A DNA stretch of 64,000 bases from Echinococcus granulosus (Eukaryota > Platyhelminthes > Cestoda > Cyclophyllidea > Taeniidae): NCBI RefSeq assembly GCF_000524195.1, contig NW_020170419.1, positions 1 to 64,000 on the forward strand. Reading direction: 5' to 3'. The first letter of the stretch is position 1. The number at the start of each line of letters is the position of its first letter. Below are positions 51,601-63,010 of the stretch, one piece after another. Below the pieces are notes generated by a model. It was not told the origin of the DNA. It ran no database searches and worked only from the letters and a program-made list of their open reading frames with translations. The translations under genes and the position numbers were made by a program.

Positions 51601-52240
51601 AAAGAAAAAAAATGCTCCGCCCGCACCTTTTCGGTTTGTCATGGTTGACTTGACTCTAGGTTAAGCCAAGTCTAGCAAAGTGATGGAAAGGCGAAATCCC
51701 TCGACTTCTGAGTTTTTCTAACCATCCGCCCTGCATCCATCCATCATCCAGCCATCCCATCCGTCCGTGCAGTAGCTACACTCTGCCTCCTCTCCTCCTG
51801 AGGTTCAATCTAATCCTCTGGTGACTAGTCTCACCTTCTGTCGTTGGTAGTAGCAGGTTTTCTTCACTTAGGTAAATTTTTTATGGTCTTTAAGAATTGA
51901 CACATGACATGGCGAGTTAAGGTTTAGCGTCATAGCGTCGCGGTAATTAAAGAGGCCCTTTTACCCCCCCCCCCCCCTCCTTTTCAAATTCATACTCCGG
52001 ACTTTTTTGAATTAAAGGTGAAAAAATAGTGGTTGATTGGATTTTTCTATTTAGATCTATTCCTACGACCAGTTGAAGGTGTCCTCGAACGCCAACTTGA
52101 AGGGAATCGATGAAAGGCATCGGGAGGAGTACCTTTCTGCGGAGGAATTTGAGCGTCTCTTCAAAATGCCCAAAACGGCATTCCAACGTTTACCAGAGTG
52201 GAAGAAAAGTGATTTAAAACGACGTCTTGATCTCTACTGA
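21669..52240 (+). CDS. ABLIM: Actin-binding LIM protein (abLIM / UNC-115 family)
   Basis: The family links signalling to F-actin: LIM zinc fingers bind partners and a C-terminal villin headpiece binds actin filaments. My exon model is 21669-21678 (tentative start), 21725-21820, 22574-22757, 26401-26795, 27832-27863, 28179-28256, 29653-30250, 31541-31585, 33738-33932, 43051-43217 (tentative), 43247-43465, 46612-46753, 47498-47578, 48898-48924, 49188-49400, 50913-51307 and 52055-52240. Phases join throughout, giving about 1020 aa. LIM1 (residues 8-58) and LIM2 (67-118) have all 16 zinc ligands. A Ser/Pro-rich linker follows. Conserved middle motifs include YPGAKIPDADSEP, RYDWPAPPSPAVV, LDPISASRSPSANFEPPY and STRYANHRFASPSRS. 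The villin headpiece is residues 960-1020. Vertebrate abLIMs have four LIM domains; only two are seen here. The first exon rests on ATG plus seven bases and a 46-nt intron, so the true 5' end may lie elsewhere. Isoforms are likely. Confidence 0.9.
21725..22757 (+). other. LIM1 and first half of LIM2 of abLIM
   Basis: LIM1 is split by intron 21821-22573. The ligand pattern is C-x2-C-x16-H-x2-C, then C-x2-C-x17-C-x2-D, ending in CPED. LIM2 starts with CAAC, continues GEVVTALGSTFH, and is cut after FSC by intron 22758-26400. The phrase GEVVTALG is typical of LIM2 of vertebrate abLIM, which places these as LIM1 and LIM2, not LIM3 and LIM4. Confidence 0.9.
22925..23070. repeat. Degenerate CATC/CCAT array
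   Basis: This run of CATCC, CCATC and TGTATC words lies in abLIM intron 22758-26400. Smaller patches occur near 31448-31470, 43548-43590 and 51730-51765. The motif is the reverse complement of the large GGAT/GAAT array at 62.2-63.0 kb. Confidence 0.7.
24991..25047. repeat. Two GTCAC-N6-GTGAC palindromes, 25 bp apart
   Basis: Copies at 24991-25006 (GTCACACATTTGTGAC) and 25032-25047 (GTCACATATATGTGAC, a perfect 16-bp palindrome) lie in abLIM intron 22758-26400. Confidence 0.85.
27271..27286. repeat. 16-bp palindrome, abLIM intron
   Basis: GTCACATATGTGTGAC is followed by GCGAGT and lies in intron 26796-27831. Confidence 0.75.
34053..34111. repeat. One degenerate and one intact 16-bp palindrome
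   Basis: 34096-34111 reads GTCACATATTCGTGAC. 34053-34068 is a decayed copy whose right half is GTGCC. They sit just inside the 9.1-kb abLIM intron, about 120 bp after its exon. Confidence 0.75.
34375..35290 (+). repeat. Interspersed repeat, copy A
   Basis: It aligns by eye in direct orientation with 38090-39030. Shared blocks include AGTAGTTGCATCAGGTGGAA near 34563, GTAAACAAAGTGGATCCACC near 34714, ATAAACAAG near 34808, CTAACTGA near 34840, and the CCAAGGGAG/CTCCACCCTCCATACCCTCC block near 34986. No coding capacity, terminal repeats or target-site duplications were found. It may be a non-autonomous mobile element; its boundaries are approximate. Confidence 0.75.
38090..39030 (+). repeat. Interspersed repeat, copy B
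   Basis: This is a diverged direct copy of the element at 34375-35290. It includes an extra segment near 38275-38305 and lacks about 25 bp before GCAGTACATGGATCG near 38814. The two copies lie in one intron 3.7 kb apart, so they could be a segmental duplication or two insertions. Confidence 0.75.
40734..41071. repeat. Two decayed copies of the 16-bp palindrome
   Basis: 40734-40749 reads GTCACAAATACGTGAT, identical over 15 bases to the copy at 11557-11572 in the AMD1 gene. 41056-41071 reads GTCACACATTTGTGGT, one half intact. Confidence 0.7.
42120..42230 (+). repeat. Short interspersed repeat, member 1
   Basis: It resembles 48555-48670. Shared words are CGGC/CACAC, TTAGAC, GACGGGAGGAAAG and a closing TTTTCACTC/CTTCACTC pyrimidine-rich stretch. 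About 200 bp upstream, GTTTGTCTGCTGACTGACTG (near 41920) recalls the GTTTGCTAACTGA block of the 0.9-kb repeat, so it may be a third, strongly decayed relative. Confidence 0.45.
45439..45454. repeat. 16-bp palindrome, abLIM intron
   Basis: GTCACGTATATGTGAC is followed by GCTAGTGGTA, which resembles the CCGGTGGTA flank of the copy at 25032. It lies in intron 43466-46611. Confidence 0.75.
48555..48670 (+). repeat. Short interspersed repeat, member 2
   Basis: This is the partner of 42120-42230, in abLIM intron 47579-48897. Its clearest shared word is GACGGGAGGAAAG near 48611. No element ends are visible. Confidence 0.45.
48898..48924 (+). other. 27-nt micro-exon of abLIM
   Basis: The exon lies between TTGTAG and GTGAGC and adds nine residues (about RAAQSSTTL) in phase 1 on both sides. 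It could therefore be skipped without changing the frame. No domain is affected, which fits an alternatively used linker exon. Confidence 0.6.
50186..50345. repeat. Tandem pair of palindrome-bearing units, 144-bp period
   Basis: 50186-50201 is the perfect GTCACATATATGTGAC and 50330-50345 is GTCATATATATGTGAC. After each comes a similar run (GCTGTTGAAGTATCGTCTT and GCCGTTATAACATCGTCTT) and then TGGATTA, so more than the palindrome is shared. The pair lies in abLIM intron 49401-50912. Confidence 0.8.
52055..52240 (+). other. Villin headpiece exon of abLIM
   Basis: This last exon encodes 61 residues: IYSYDQLKV, then YLSAEEFERLFKMPKTAF, LPEWKKSDLKRRL and a terminal Tyr before TGA. The three core phenylalanines (F, F, F in EEFERLF and TAF), the hydrophobic-cap Trp and the KK actin-contact pair are all present. 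The usual final Phe of the headpiece is Tyr here. Confidence 0.95.
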
Positions 52241-55200
52241 TTTTGAACACTACTGTTTGATCTCTTTCATTCGTTCATTCATTCACTCCTTCAGTCAACC
52301 AATCAGGCCAGCTTTTTCGTCGCCGTTTTCTTCTCATTTTTCCCCTTATTTGCCAACTCCACGAAAAGGAGGGGGTAAAGTGCAGTTTTGTGAGTTAATA
52401 GAAAAAAAAGAAGGTAAAATACCAAATTCTACATGCAAATGCCTATCCCACCGCTGAAATGTGACAATCTAAATCCACTGCCTACCTACTTATAAATACT
52501 TCAACGTCCATCTGCATATGTATTTTTTGATGTCCAAATCCGCATGCTGACCCCTTTAATTTGCCCTTCACCCCCTACCTTCGACCCCACCTTCTCATTT
52601 CACTCTCTCTTCATGCATACAATTGCTTATGTATACTAAAAAACAAAAGCCTTTCATATTTACCTCTTCACCACCACTTTCTCCCCTCCTTCTCCTCTCT
52701 TATTACTTTGAGTTCTTTTTTTCTTTTTTTTGCTAGAAAAGAAAAAAAGAGAGACAAATATCACGGAACTTGAAGGCACTCTAGATTGATCTGAAGTAGA
52801 GAGCTGAATAAATATTTCTTAAATTGCCTCCGCTTCGTAGGGGATGGAGCAACAGGCTGCGCACACGCACTCACACACGGACAGGCAAAAGGGAAAGGGG
52901 ATTCTTTTGGAATTTTAGGGAGGAAAGAGGCATAGTGAGATCGGAGGAGACAACACATGGGGTGGATCGTAAGATGGAGGCTAGTGCTACTTGAAGGAAG
53001 ACTCCACGAGCATGACTTGGGCCGGGCATCTCCTGGCATTGACACATCGGCCATTTCCTCCTACATCGGGCAGTTTACATTGGAAAAGAGCAGATTCCAG
53101 TGAGGCGGAAGATCACCAGTGGAAATGATTACCTCGAATGGTGGTCAATGCTAACAAGGGTTTGTCGGTTTCCCCCTCCCCCCCCCCCTCTCCGACCGTT
53201 CATTAACAGTTCGGAGGTAATCGCTGTCCAAAAATATGCGGAAATTGGGCTGAATGAGTTATTTGAGGAATTCCCTGTTCCAAAACTTCGTTATTTTCAC
53301 ATTTCGCAGTTTACATCCCGCATCACTCATTTCCCACTTGGTTCCCCACCGCTACACCCATAAATCCAACCTAGTTGTTAACTACCACCTGTGGAATGTG
53401 GAAACCACCCCACATTCCACACTTCACACTACCATAAACTGATGTACAGACGTGCATCAGAGACGACTTAGGAAGTCTTTGCCTGTTCAAGTGACATGCT
53501 GTAACTATCCCATTTAATATGCTATGTGCTGTCACCAGCGCCTGTAGTTTTCAATAGGTGAGCCCTCATTGACAAGACAATCGGTCTGGTCATGACCGCG
53601 CGTCGCCAGTGCAAGCGCGCACGTACGCACTGCCACTGTTACCAGACCCTTTGAAGGGGAATGGCAGCACTGGACTAGACTAGACCGGTTCACCACAAGC
53701 GTGCCGACTGTGAGTACCGGCGGCGAAAACCTCCGCATCAACGATAGTGAACGTGCACAAGCGATCGTCATGGTGTGACCTTAAAGTCCACTCCTGCTCT
53801 TTACCAAGCCCTCTCCTTACCACCGATTGGTAGTTCATGGCGGCTAAAAAGATAAAAAGTAGTTTAGTAGCTTGGCTTCCAAATAAGTGTCCAAATTTCC
53901 CACAAAATTTTTAAGTCTTCTCTTGCTTCCTATTTGTGAATCCTCCGAGTTCTTTGAAAGCAACTTTCCTTTTTTTTTTTCGAGAAATCAAGAAAGATAA
54001 AGAAATGGATTCACATCCCCTTGATTTTCTGCTCCATTCTACTAATTTCCTACTCCACAATTCGAGGGTTAAAGCCCTCCAGGGCACTGTTTCTTTGTCC
54101 CCGCCAAGAGACAAGCGCTTTTTCTTGTTTGATCAACAGGAAGCGATGGTCGCAAAAAGCGGTGCCCCAACTCCTCTGGCCAACGGAAACAAACATCCCT
54201 CTGTCAAAAAAAGCCTCAAGAATGGGTTTTGAAGAGAGAGGGAGAGATGAAAAAATGTGCTAATTCCATCAGATAAGGGGGAAAAAGTTGGTGGGGAGAG
54301 TTATCCACTCACCTCAATCAAATGGCGGATTGTGGCTTGTGGCAGGAGGTGTACAATGGAAAGTCAGTGTGTGATCGTCAGGCTGATCGGTTCTGCGTAA
54401 GTTTGAATCCGCTCCAACTTTCATACCAACGTATCTGGGTTGAGGTACCCTATGGATGTGGTTCTAGCCAGTGGAGTTGAAATGAGGTGTCAAATTTAAG
54501 GCATGAAATGCGGCCGTGGAGCATACAATCCAGAAAAGACATTTCTAGTGGTGAAGATAGGGGCGTTTGGGTACGGAACGTCTCTTCGCGAAGTGTGTGC
54601 GTGCCTGTGGCACCGTTGCCACCCTAGACCGACTGCGGATTGAAGTGTGAGGAGGAAGAGTTTACAGGTAAGCGGAAACACTAGGTGTATTCACACATGA
54701 ACTGAGATGAGACAGGTTTGAAGGCTACCTAGTAAGTGGATGCCACATGCCAAGCATTCACCAATGTCAACGACCTTCAAGGATAATCAGTTTATTGCTC
54801 ATCGCTTCTTTCATGTTATACGCTTGACATGGCTAAGAGAATGACTGACCCTCCACTCATTCCAACCAATGAAGAAATCTGCTCATGATGTAGTTTGATG
54901 ACTCTCCTTAACAGATTCAACAGTCTTAGTTGTCCAAACTCTTCTCCCATCGGGTAAATAGAAGTGGGGACGGGAGGGAGCATCAAATAAAGTAGGTCCA
55001 TTGTCAAAAGTCCTGGCTTGACGCGAATAAGTTTTAAAAAATTAAACATTCCTTGAGAGTGTACCTTCCTATCCACTAGTCTTCTTTAACCAGTTCTAAT
55101 ATCCTTAAATATCCTTTTATTAGAAAAAAGGAAATGGAAAAGTGTAGTGATGTACACAAATCTGTGTGACCTCGATGTGAACCACGACATATGGTAACAC

Positions 55201-56089
55201 TGGACCTTGCAGATGACCTAGGGAAATCTATTGCAAATAAGTCCTCCATAAATCTCTCCTACCCACTATTTACTATTTTTTGGTGCTAGAAAGGAGTTTC
55301 AAAAGGAACAAAAACACAATCAGGGAATTCTGGAGTTCTTGAAGCCCTTAATCATGAGAATCAGTGGGTTAGACATCCCTCGGGAGGGATCTGATCAACT
55401 CTTCCATTTGGTAAACTGAATGAGGGGCGCGCTCCACCTCTGTGGATAGTCTCGATCCTAAACGATTAAAAAATGGAAGGGTTCGTCTCCTGTGGTGATA
55501 AAATGGGCCTGGATATAAATGTCTAGGCTGCGATTTTAGTAATCCATGGATATAGAGGAGTGTAGTTTGGGAGGGATTGATGAATACCTCGTTAGGGAAG
55601 CATAAACAGATTTTGGAATCTGGCAGGTACTTCTTGTCTCAGCTCTTTCGATCAGTTGACAGGCAAAAAAAGCGCACCCCAAACGTGAAATGGGACATCC
55701 ATAAGTGGACAAATCTTTACAACTTTAGCCTAGGACGTAAATTCCATCTATTCCACCGCGGCCCATTATTCCTCGCCTCCCAAAGAAAGTGGGCCAAATG
55801 ACAGATTGAAAGGCTCGTTCTATCATCACATTCTGCACCTCTTTCAACGTGACAAGAGTCTTTTGGAGGTTTTTCACAAAATTTTTAACTTTTTTCTATC
55901 TTCGTTTCTGCTCGCCAAGAATGTAACCTTCCTAAGGTGTGGAAAGAAATTTGATCCCCTTTGCAAATTTGACCAGTTTTCCCACATAAAATTCAATCTC
56001 CTTTAAATTGACGCCACGGCAACAAACTGTGAGAACAGCAAAGTCAAAATGGGCCACTCTGACAAGAGAAATTTCTCCCCCTCCTCCTC
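52241..56089. other. abLIM 3' UTR and intergenic DNA up to the assembly gap
   Basis: The first 570 nt fit the abLIM 3' UTR. After that no coding exon was recognised. There are pyrimidine-rich runs (52,540-52,740), a C run near 53,175-53,190 and a CTC-rich edge at the gap. Confidence 0.6.
52807..52812 (+). terminator. Candidate polyadenylation signal of abLIM
   Basis: This is the first AATAAA I found after the abLIM stop codon, 567 nt downstream. The span between stop and signal is pyrimidine- and T-rich, without coding features, and fits a 3' UTR. Confidence 0.45.
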
Positions 56090-56189
56090 NNNNNNNNNNN
56101 NNNNNNNNNNNNNNNNNNNNNNNNNNNNNNNNNNNNNNNNNNNNNNNNNNNNNNNNNNNNNNNNNNNNNNNNNNNNNNNNNNNNNNNNN
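56090..56189. other. Assembly gap (100 N)
   Basis: Exactly 100 undetermined bases are flanked by CTCCTCCTC on the left and CATCCTCCTCCTCCTG on the right. The gap therefore lies in a CTC/TCC trinucleotide repeat, and 100 is probably a placeholder length. Apparent open frames across it are meaningless. Confidence 0.98.
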
Positions 56190-59100
56190 CATCCTCCTCC
56201 TCCTGCTTTCACTTTCCTCCTTTATAGGGCAGTATAAAACCTGTAAGACTTCTTCAGAGCGTACTCTAGATTCACTATTAGTTAATGAAATACATCTCTT
56301 CCATACGATAATGGTAAAACTGGAAACTGCTGACACTGATTTTGGGTGGTTCTTAAAGCTCCAGCCACGTTGTGATAGCCGATGTAGTAGAGCATTCGAT
56401 TAGATCGTCCAGGACAACATTCAAGAAGAGGGCGGAGAGTGAAAGGGGTGTGGTGTGTCACAGAGGGCTAATCAACTGTCTCATCTATCCTGCACCCTTC
56501 CACTATCCACCACCCCATTCATTATGTATTCATAGACTTACGTCAAAAAGTTGCGGTGAATCCTCTGTAAACAACACTCCCAATGACACCTTCTCTAAAA
56601 TGGTAGAGATTTGAAAATCTATTCTTCAAAGAGGAAAAAGTAAACAACAGACTGCTCAATCTTAAATCAGAGTCGACTAAAAGCATGATTGATGCAATGC
56701 ACTGGGCAGATTAAATCAGCTACGCGGTTTGGGAGACGCTGCCAATTAGGCAAGACAGAGACAATCTTCGCTTCCCCATCAAGTCTCTCAATCCAGGCGT
56801 CCCAAATCACAGGCAGACGGCACTAGCGATGCCTTCATGAAGGCACATGATATTAAGTCATGTGGCATGTGACAACCTCACGTAAGGTAATCCACCGAAG
56901 GTGTTATGCAATCCTGGCATTTTAAAAGGGCTAACGAGTCCCCTTCCCTATCATCATCTGTGTCCTCTGGAGGTGATAAAGCGTCGAGGCGCCTCTAAGG
57001 CGCCTTCAATAGGAACAAAATATTTAAAAGCAGGCTTAACAAATAGCAAGTGACTTCAAAGACTGCCAACTTGTCCTCCGCTTCATTTTTGTTCGGTTAT
57101 AAATAAACACGGCATTATTAGCTTTGCCGCCATCGGAATGACTGGTGATGCGAGACAGAGGGAGTGAGGATGGTTTTGTACGGCAAAGTTAAGGGAACAA
57201 ATGCCCCATTGTGCATTCCCATCCTCACTTTGTGCGGGTGTGTATAGGTGGGGGGAAGTATGTTGGACCACAGACACAATTGTTCAAGGTGTCACGTATC
57301 CATTTGCCGAATTCCGTGGTGTTAGCCAGGTGGGGTAGATCAATCAGTAGACCTTCCACCTCTATGAAGGCGATTCCGAACCCTCAGCTATACTCGAGGA
57401 TTGGGAAGGAGGGCATAGGACAGTCGCAGAACAGAAGAGGAGGCAGTAGTCAAGAAGGAAAGGTGAGTCGGAACCATCGGCGACGTCCAGAGACGCAGGA
57501 ACGCACTTTTCAGACTTGTGACCCGGATTCGTTGAAAAGCTCCCACCATTTTTCGTGAATAATTTTCCGCCGAAATTGCAATTTTTTCTTTCTTCTCCTA
57601 TTCAATTGCTTCCAATGGAATAAAACACAACAGATTTAAAAAGAGATTTTTAGAATTTTTTCATTAATTATCCTCAAAACTGTAGAAAAAAATTAAGGGA
57701 GGTAGAAATTTTTTATTTTTTGGGAAAAAAATTCCCAGGAAAACAATTAACTGGGCCGGACTAAAAGTACGCGCTCGGATTCGTCCGGATGCACTGAAAC
57801 AACCAAAAAGTGTACTTTTACGAGGGCGGAAGGGAGTCATAAATTCCTTCTGTCACTTCTGCTTTTAAATCCTTAGTATTTGTATAACCAAGGGAAAAAT
57901 TCCTCGAAATTAGTGTCGGTGTTTTGCCTAATATTTCTGCTCTTCCTACCACTTTCCCCACCTGTCACCTGGAGAGGAGGCCCTATTCTGTTGACTAAGC
58001 AGAGTGAAAGTTATCATGGCAAAAACCTATCACAAAGTCTTTCGTTTCTTCTTTATTAGCCTTTTTTGTTTTACTAGGCCATGTAAATAGGCGAATTTTC
58101 GGGTCGCCTCCGTATGGACCACCAAAATGTTCCCCTCTTGTAGACTTCTTCCACAAAGTCCTCCTTAACTTACTCCTCAAGGGGTGAAAGATAAACTTAA
58201 AACTGGGACTTTACAAAGCTTTCACCTTTGTGCTCTTCACATTTCCCACGAGTAATAGAAGTGTATGCACGATGACCTTCCGTGATGCTTAGGGGCACTT
58301 GTTTCAGGATACAAGGTAGCTTCAGAATGGATTCCTCTCTGATCCTGTTCCTTCAAAGGGACATAAATTAGGCGACTCTGCCAACTCTACCAGGTGTGTG
58401 CCATAGGTGGCCCAAACTCTTGATAGAGAGCCTCTCACCGGAGGCCTCATGACCGTTTAGGCAGAGAAGCTGTGCGGTCCATTTGAAAGCAGGTCAACGC
58501 AATGATGTTACACCAACTCATTCACCTATTGAGTCAAGCTTGATCGGTACAGCCAAAAACCCTAAATTGGCACCAGATTTGCATTGCATAAAAACCGTTG
58601 GCTTTACAACCGACAGAGGAATTCATCCCAAGATTTACAGTTGACCGCAAGACGAGCACGAATATTTTACCTGGGTTTGCCTTACCTTTGGTTTTTTCAG
58701 TCAAATTGTCCTTACCTTCAGATTGTTTTTCCGACCCAAATTCCCCAGTACAATCACCGCGGGAGGATGCTCTGTTTATCCACATACCAATTCCGATAAA
58801 CAACCAATAAAACGGGGGGTTTCCCTCTGATAAAGAACGCACAATTTATTGTCCTCCAACCTCTTGAGTCATCCCGGAATTTGGGACGGTAAGCACCAGT
58901 GGGTGAATGATTGTTCCTTACTAACGGGCAGTAGTTAATACTAAGGGAAGAAAGAGATAGCGGCGACAGATAGCTGTCATGCTCAACGCTTTTTATTGGT
59001 CCACTTTTCGCAGCAGCCTTCATTATCAAAGTTGGTGAAAAATAGATGCTTCGGCACATTCCTCTCTGTGCGATCATTTTTCAGGGTCGCGTTCAGAGGT

Positions 59101-62100
59101 GGGATCACTTCCTTCCAGGATGTCATAACGCCTTCTCAGTGGCGGTCATCGACTTCCAAGTAGTTGCTGTGACCTCGGCAACGCCTAGTGTGCCCTACTC
59201 CGTGACACCTGCCAAGCATTTGACTCCTCTGAATTCGGACATTCCACCCCCGTCATGATACCTCCACCTGGAAGGTCATAAACCTGAAGCAACCGCCGCA
59301 GCTTCAAGGAGGGGAACGAAAAAGGGAGAGCAAAAGACACCGCACAGGAAATTACCAAATTTATAGCTGTGTTACCTATTTATGGGGGAAAACACTTGAC
59401 TGCACCCAAATAGAGGCCATAAAAACAACGGGTGGAATATGCGGGTGGCACGGAAACACTTTTATTCATTTTTACATACCAGACTATCTATGATGAATCC
59501 ACAAATTCATCTATAGAACTTTTTGAGTATAGCGACCCACTAAATAAAATAAATTTTTAAATACTTTCACCCTAAGAATAATCCAGGCACGAGGGAGCAT
59601 TTGCAGTTGTGCAACAAAATCACGGAATTTGAAAAATCCGCGTGGGTATAAAAAGCAATTAAAACAAAAAATGATTGAAAGTACACAATCTTGGAAAGTC
59701 CGCAGCATACTGCATAGAATGGGATCAAAATTCAAGGAAGAGTGGAAATTCTAAATGGTTGGAAAGGTTGAAACGAGTGCAAAGCGGTACCGTGAAATTT
59801 AAAGATCCACCGCGTGATTATAAGGAGCATTAAAACAGAAATGCTGACATTATACAGTTTAAAACACTTTAAGGATCCTTGTATGGAGATTAGAATGACA
59901 AAGAAATCGGAAAGGTGAGGAAATGATTCATGGAATTTGAAGATCCCGCGTGGTTATATGGCAACATCTACCCACCATGATTTACATCTCTGTAAATTTG
60001 GATGTTCTGCCCTTTAGGAGGGGACTATTAAGAATGAGGAGGTGTCAGTGAATGGGATGTGATGAGGAACATCCACAAATATGCGATCTTGAAGGCCTTG
60101 TGGTAATAGCAAACGATATCACTTCCTCCAATACAAGTACCTTGTACACCTCAGCTGTGAATGCTTCCAAATTGTCTTATCTCATGACACTTCAGTTGTG
60201 AAGGTCCTTTTTGCGGAGCACCAAGATGCATCGATGGATTGGGTCCTCTTGCAACCAGCCTTCGCCTACATTCAATCACCCAAAACGGACGTCCTAGAGG
60301 TAGATTAGCTGATCAGAGAAAATTACCTCTGGGAAGTAGTGGTTTGGGGCTGCTCTTGCTTAATACTGTAGTCGTCAAGTTCCACTCGCCACATTCCCTA
60401 CCAAACCACAGAAAATTGGATAGGACAAGAATTCACAAAGATCTGTCTGGAAGACCGTCGGCATAGTCGAGACACAACTCCACTCAGACGAGGTACAACC
60501 CGAGGAGAGTGAAGCACTCGCCTTGCTGATCATCAGGCCGACCTATTCAGCTCACTCACATGTGAGGCCAGGATGGATATCCTGTCAAACAATCTTTCAG
60601 GGTAGTCAAATCCAGGAATGCCTAAAGGGCCATCGGAAAGGCACACCTCCACTTTGCCAAATCCAGTTATTTAAATCTCCTGTCAAACGGGTGTCATACA
60701 GGAGGGTTGGTAAGTTTCAAATCACGCATCAAGCAAATTATAATTGAGTAGAGGAAAAGTGGGTAGAATGGGAGGAAAGAGGGCAAAAAGCACAAAATTT
60801 TATGGTGTAACACATGTCGCTTTGCCCAAACTCACCAAAATGTCTGGTCTCTTAACAGCCTATTCTCTAAAAACAACTTAGGACCTACTAATCCGGACAC
60901 ACAACTGCGTCTGTGCAATTTGGACAACATCAAATCTCGTGGTACATCGCATTGGCTGCAGGTACACCCCTCCCATTCGATGAAGCAAATGGAGGCAGCA
61001 TTTATGACTTCACCTTTGGTTTGTTAAGACAAGTCCAGGTGAATGGGCAAAGGTGGAGGAGAAGCAGGATCTCCGCCAATTTAAAGTCACGGTACTGTTT
61101 GTGTTCACAGTACTGTTCTGTTTTCTTGGAGGAGGGGGAGGAGGATATGCCACCATTTCTCACCTCTCCCAATAACATACGTGCGCTTTTCTTTTTCCAC
61201 TTTAAAGATACTAACGTATAGCTCTATTCCCTACCAATTTTTGTCTCCTGAGTTCCCAACGAAGAGGGTCATAATCACTTCTTGAAGAATTATCAGCACC
61301 TGAAAAGGGAAGATGGTGACTCGAGTGCAGACGTAACTATCCCTTCTTTCTAAAGAATTTGCTTTCCAGAGAAGTCAATTTTTTTGCAGGGAATATGGGT
61401 GATGAGGCCATGGGTTGACCACTGATTCACTGCTCTCACCTACTCTGGGTTTCCGCCTACTGAGGAGGCTATATAAGTAGTATCAAACAGCCAATAAAAA
61501 AGCCATTACAAACTATCGTGTTTCCAGTCTAACGCACACACACAGCTTTGCTTGGTTTCCAGAGGGTGTGGCACGGACTTGATTTGATTCAGATCCGGCA
61601 AGTCTGCTAGCTGATTGGCCTCCCTCTTTGCATCTAGAGAGGTTTCCGTTTGTAAGGCGACAGCCCTCCTGAGTCCTTCCACCACAAAAAAGGGTTTATG
61701 ACCTGCCTTTTAGTGTGCTGGGTGTTTATGGCCGGGGATGAGTGACTGTGAATTTAAAATGATCCTAAAACCCCAGAAATTTGGAAGACCCAGATTTTAA
61801 AGGTGTTAGCGAGCATTTCTGGCTTACTATGCGGTGCAATTACGGAAGAGAACAAATAGCGTGAGTGACGTCCGATGGTTGGGAGGACCTTGGTAAAATT
61901 CGCAGAATAAATTACATGGATGACATCATAAGAGAGGGCATATGCAAACCTCTCAAGATGGACCTCCTTACCGTCTTATAAGCAGCTATTCTCCCAGTTT
62001 TCTCCCAATCCAATGGATGGATTGCCTTTTGAACCGAAGCAAGGCTATTCAGAGCAGACTACTTTACAAATCGTCTTTAATTCAAATCAGTTTTATCACC

Positions 62101-62179
62101 CTGCAGAAAAAATCTAGTAGAATAACCATGTGATATTTGGAAGGAGGAGGAGGAGATAAAATCAACAGGTCGGCTTTGG
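56190..62179. other. Intergenic DNA, no gene recognised
   Basis: No exon with family similarity was found on either strand. Contents include an AT-rich segment near 57,560-57,760, a three-unit degenerate tandem repeat (59.6-60.0 kb) and a CTGATTGGC motif at 61609. Confidence 0.55.
59621..59965. repeat. Degenerate tandem repeat, three units
   Basis: Units start near 59621, 59790 and 59930 with CACGGAATTTGAAAAATCC, CCGTGAAATTTAAAGATCC and TCATGGAATTTGAAGATCC, each followed by CGCGTGG/CGCGTGA and TATA. The first two continue with a poly-A-rich GCA(A)TTAAAAC segment; the third is cut short. Spacing is about 169 and 140 bp. Confidence 0.7.
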
Positions 62180-63010
62180 CTGGCAAATGGACACAGAATG
62201 GATGAATAGATGGATGAATTGATGAATAGATAATGGATAGACGGAGAATTGGGCGGTTAAATGGATGGGTTGGTGGACGACTGGATAGATGTTTAGATGA
62301 ATGGATGGATGAATACGTGGTGGATAGAGGATTGAGTGGATAGATAGATGGATAGGTGGATACAGGACGGCTGGAGATTGGATGGTTCGATAGATGGACA
62401 AATGGATTGACGGACTAGTGGACAAATAGATGGATGAATGAATGGTTCTTTAGATTGATTGATGAATAGATGGATGGATACGGGATGGATAAAGTGGATG
62501 AAAGCTGGATGGATGCATGGATTTACAGTTTAATGTATGCATAAATACATTGACGAATTAATAGATAAGTGTATGAGTGGATGTAAGAATACATGATTGA
62601 TGGAGGGTTGGGTGGATGGATGGGTCGATAAATGATTGGTTGGATACAGGATGGATTGATGAATGGGTGGATGGATGGAGGAATATGTATGGGATAAATG
62701 GAGGGATAGATAAATGAATGGATAAAAGATTGAGTATTTTGATGGACGCATGGAGGGAAGGATAGATTTGCGGTTTGATAGAAACATGAATAAATGGGCG
62801 AATGAATTGATGAATGGATAAGTGAATGGACAGATAGGCGAATGATTGGAGGATGGAGGATTGGTAAGTGGATGGACGGGTAGATGATTGATGCGTAGAT
62901 GGGTACTGAATAAATGGAGAGTTGAATGGATGAATGATTGGATGGGTGGAGGGATGGATGGATTAAATGCAGGAGGATAGATGGAAAGATCCACGAATGG
63001 ATGAATGGAC
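62180..63010. repeat. Degenerate tetranucleotide (GGAT/GAAT) array
   Basis: About 830 bp of ATGGATGA-type words with many substitutions and 3-5 bp phase shifts. The regular 4-bp period leaves long open frames on the minus strand that translate to Ile/His/Pro/Ser repeats; these are artefacts of the repeat. Confidence 0.95.

Noticed and set aside
55932..56403. Open frames on both strands across the N gap.
   Set aside because: They exist only because undetermined bases contain no stop codons.
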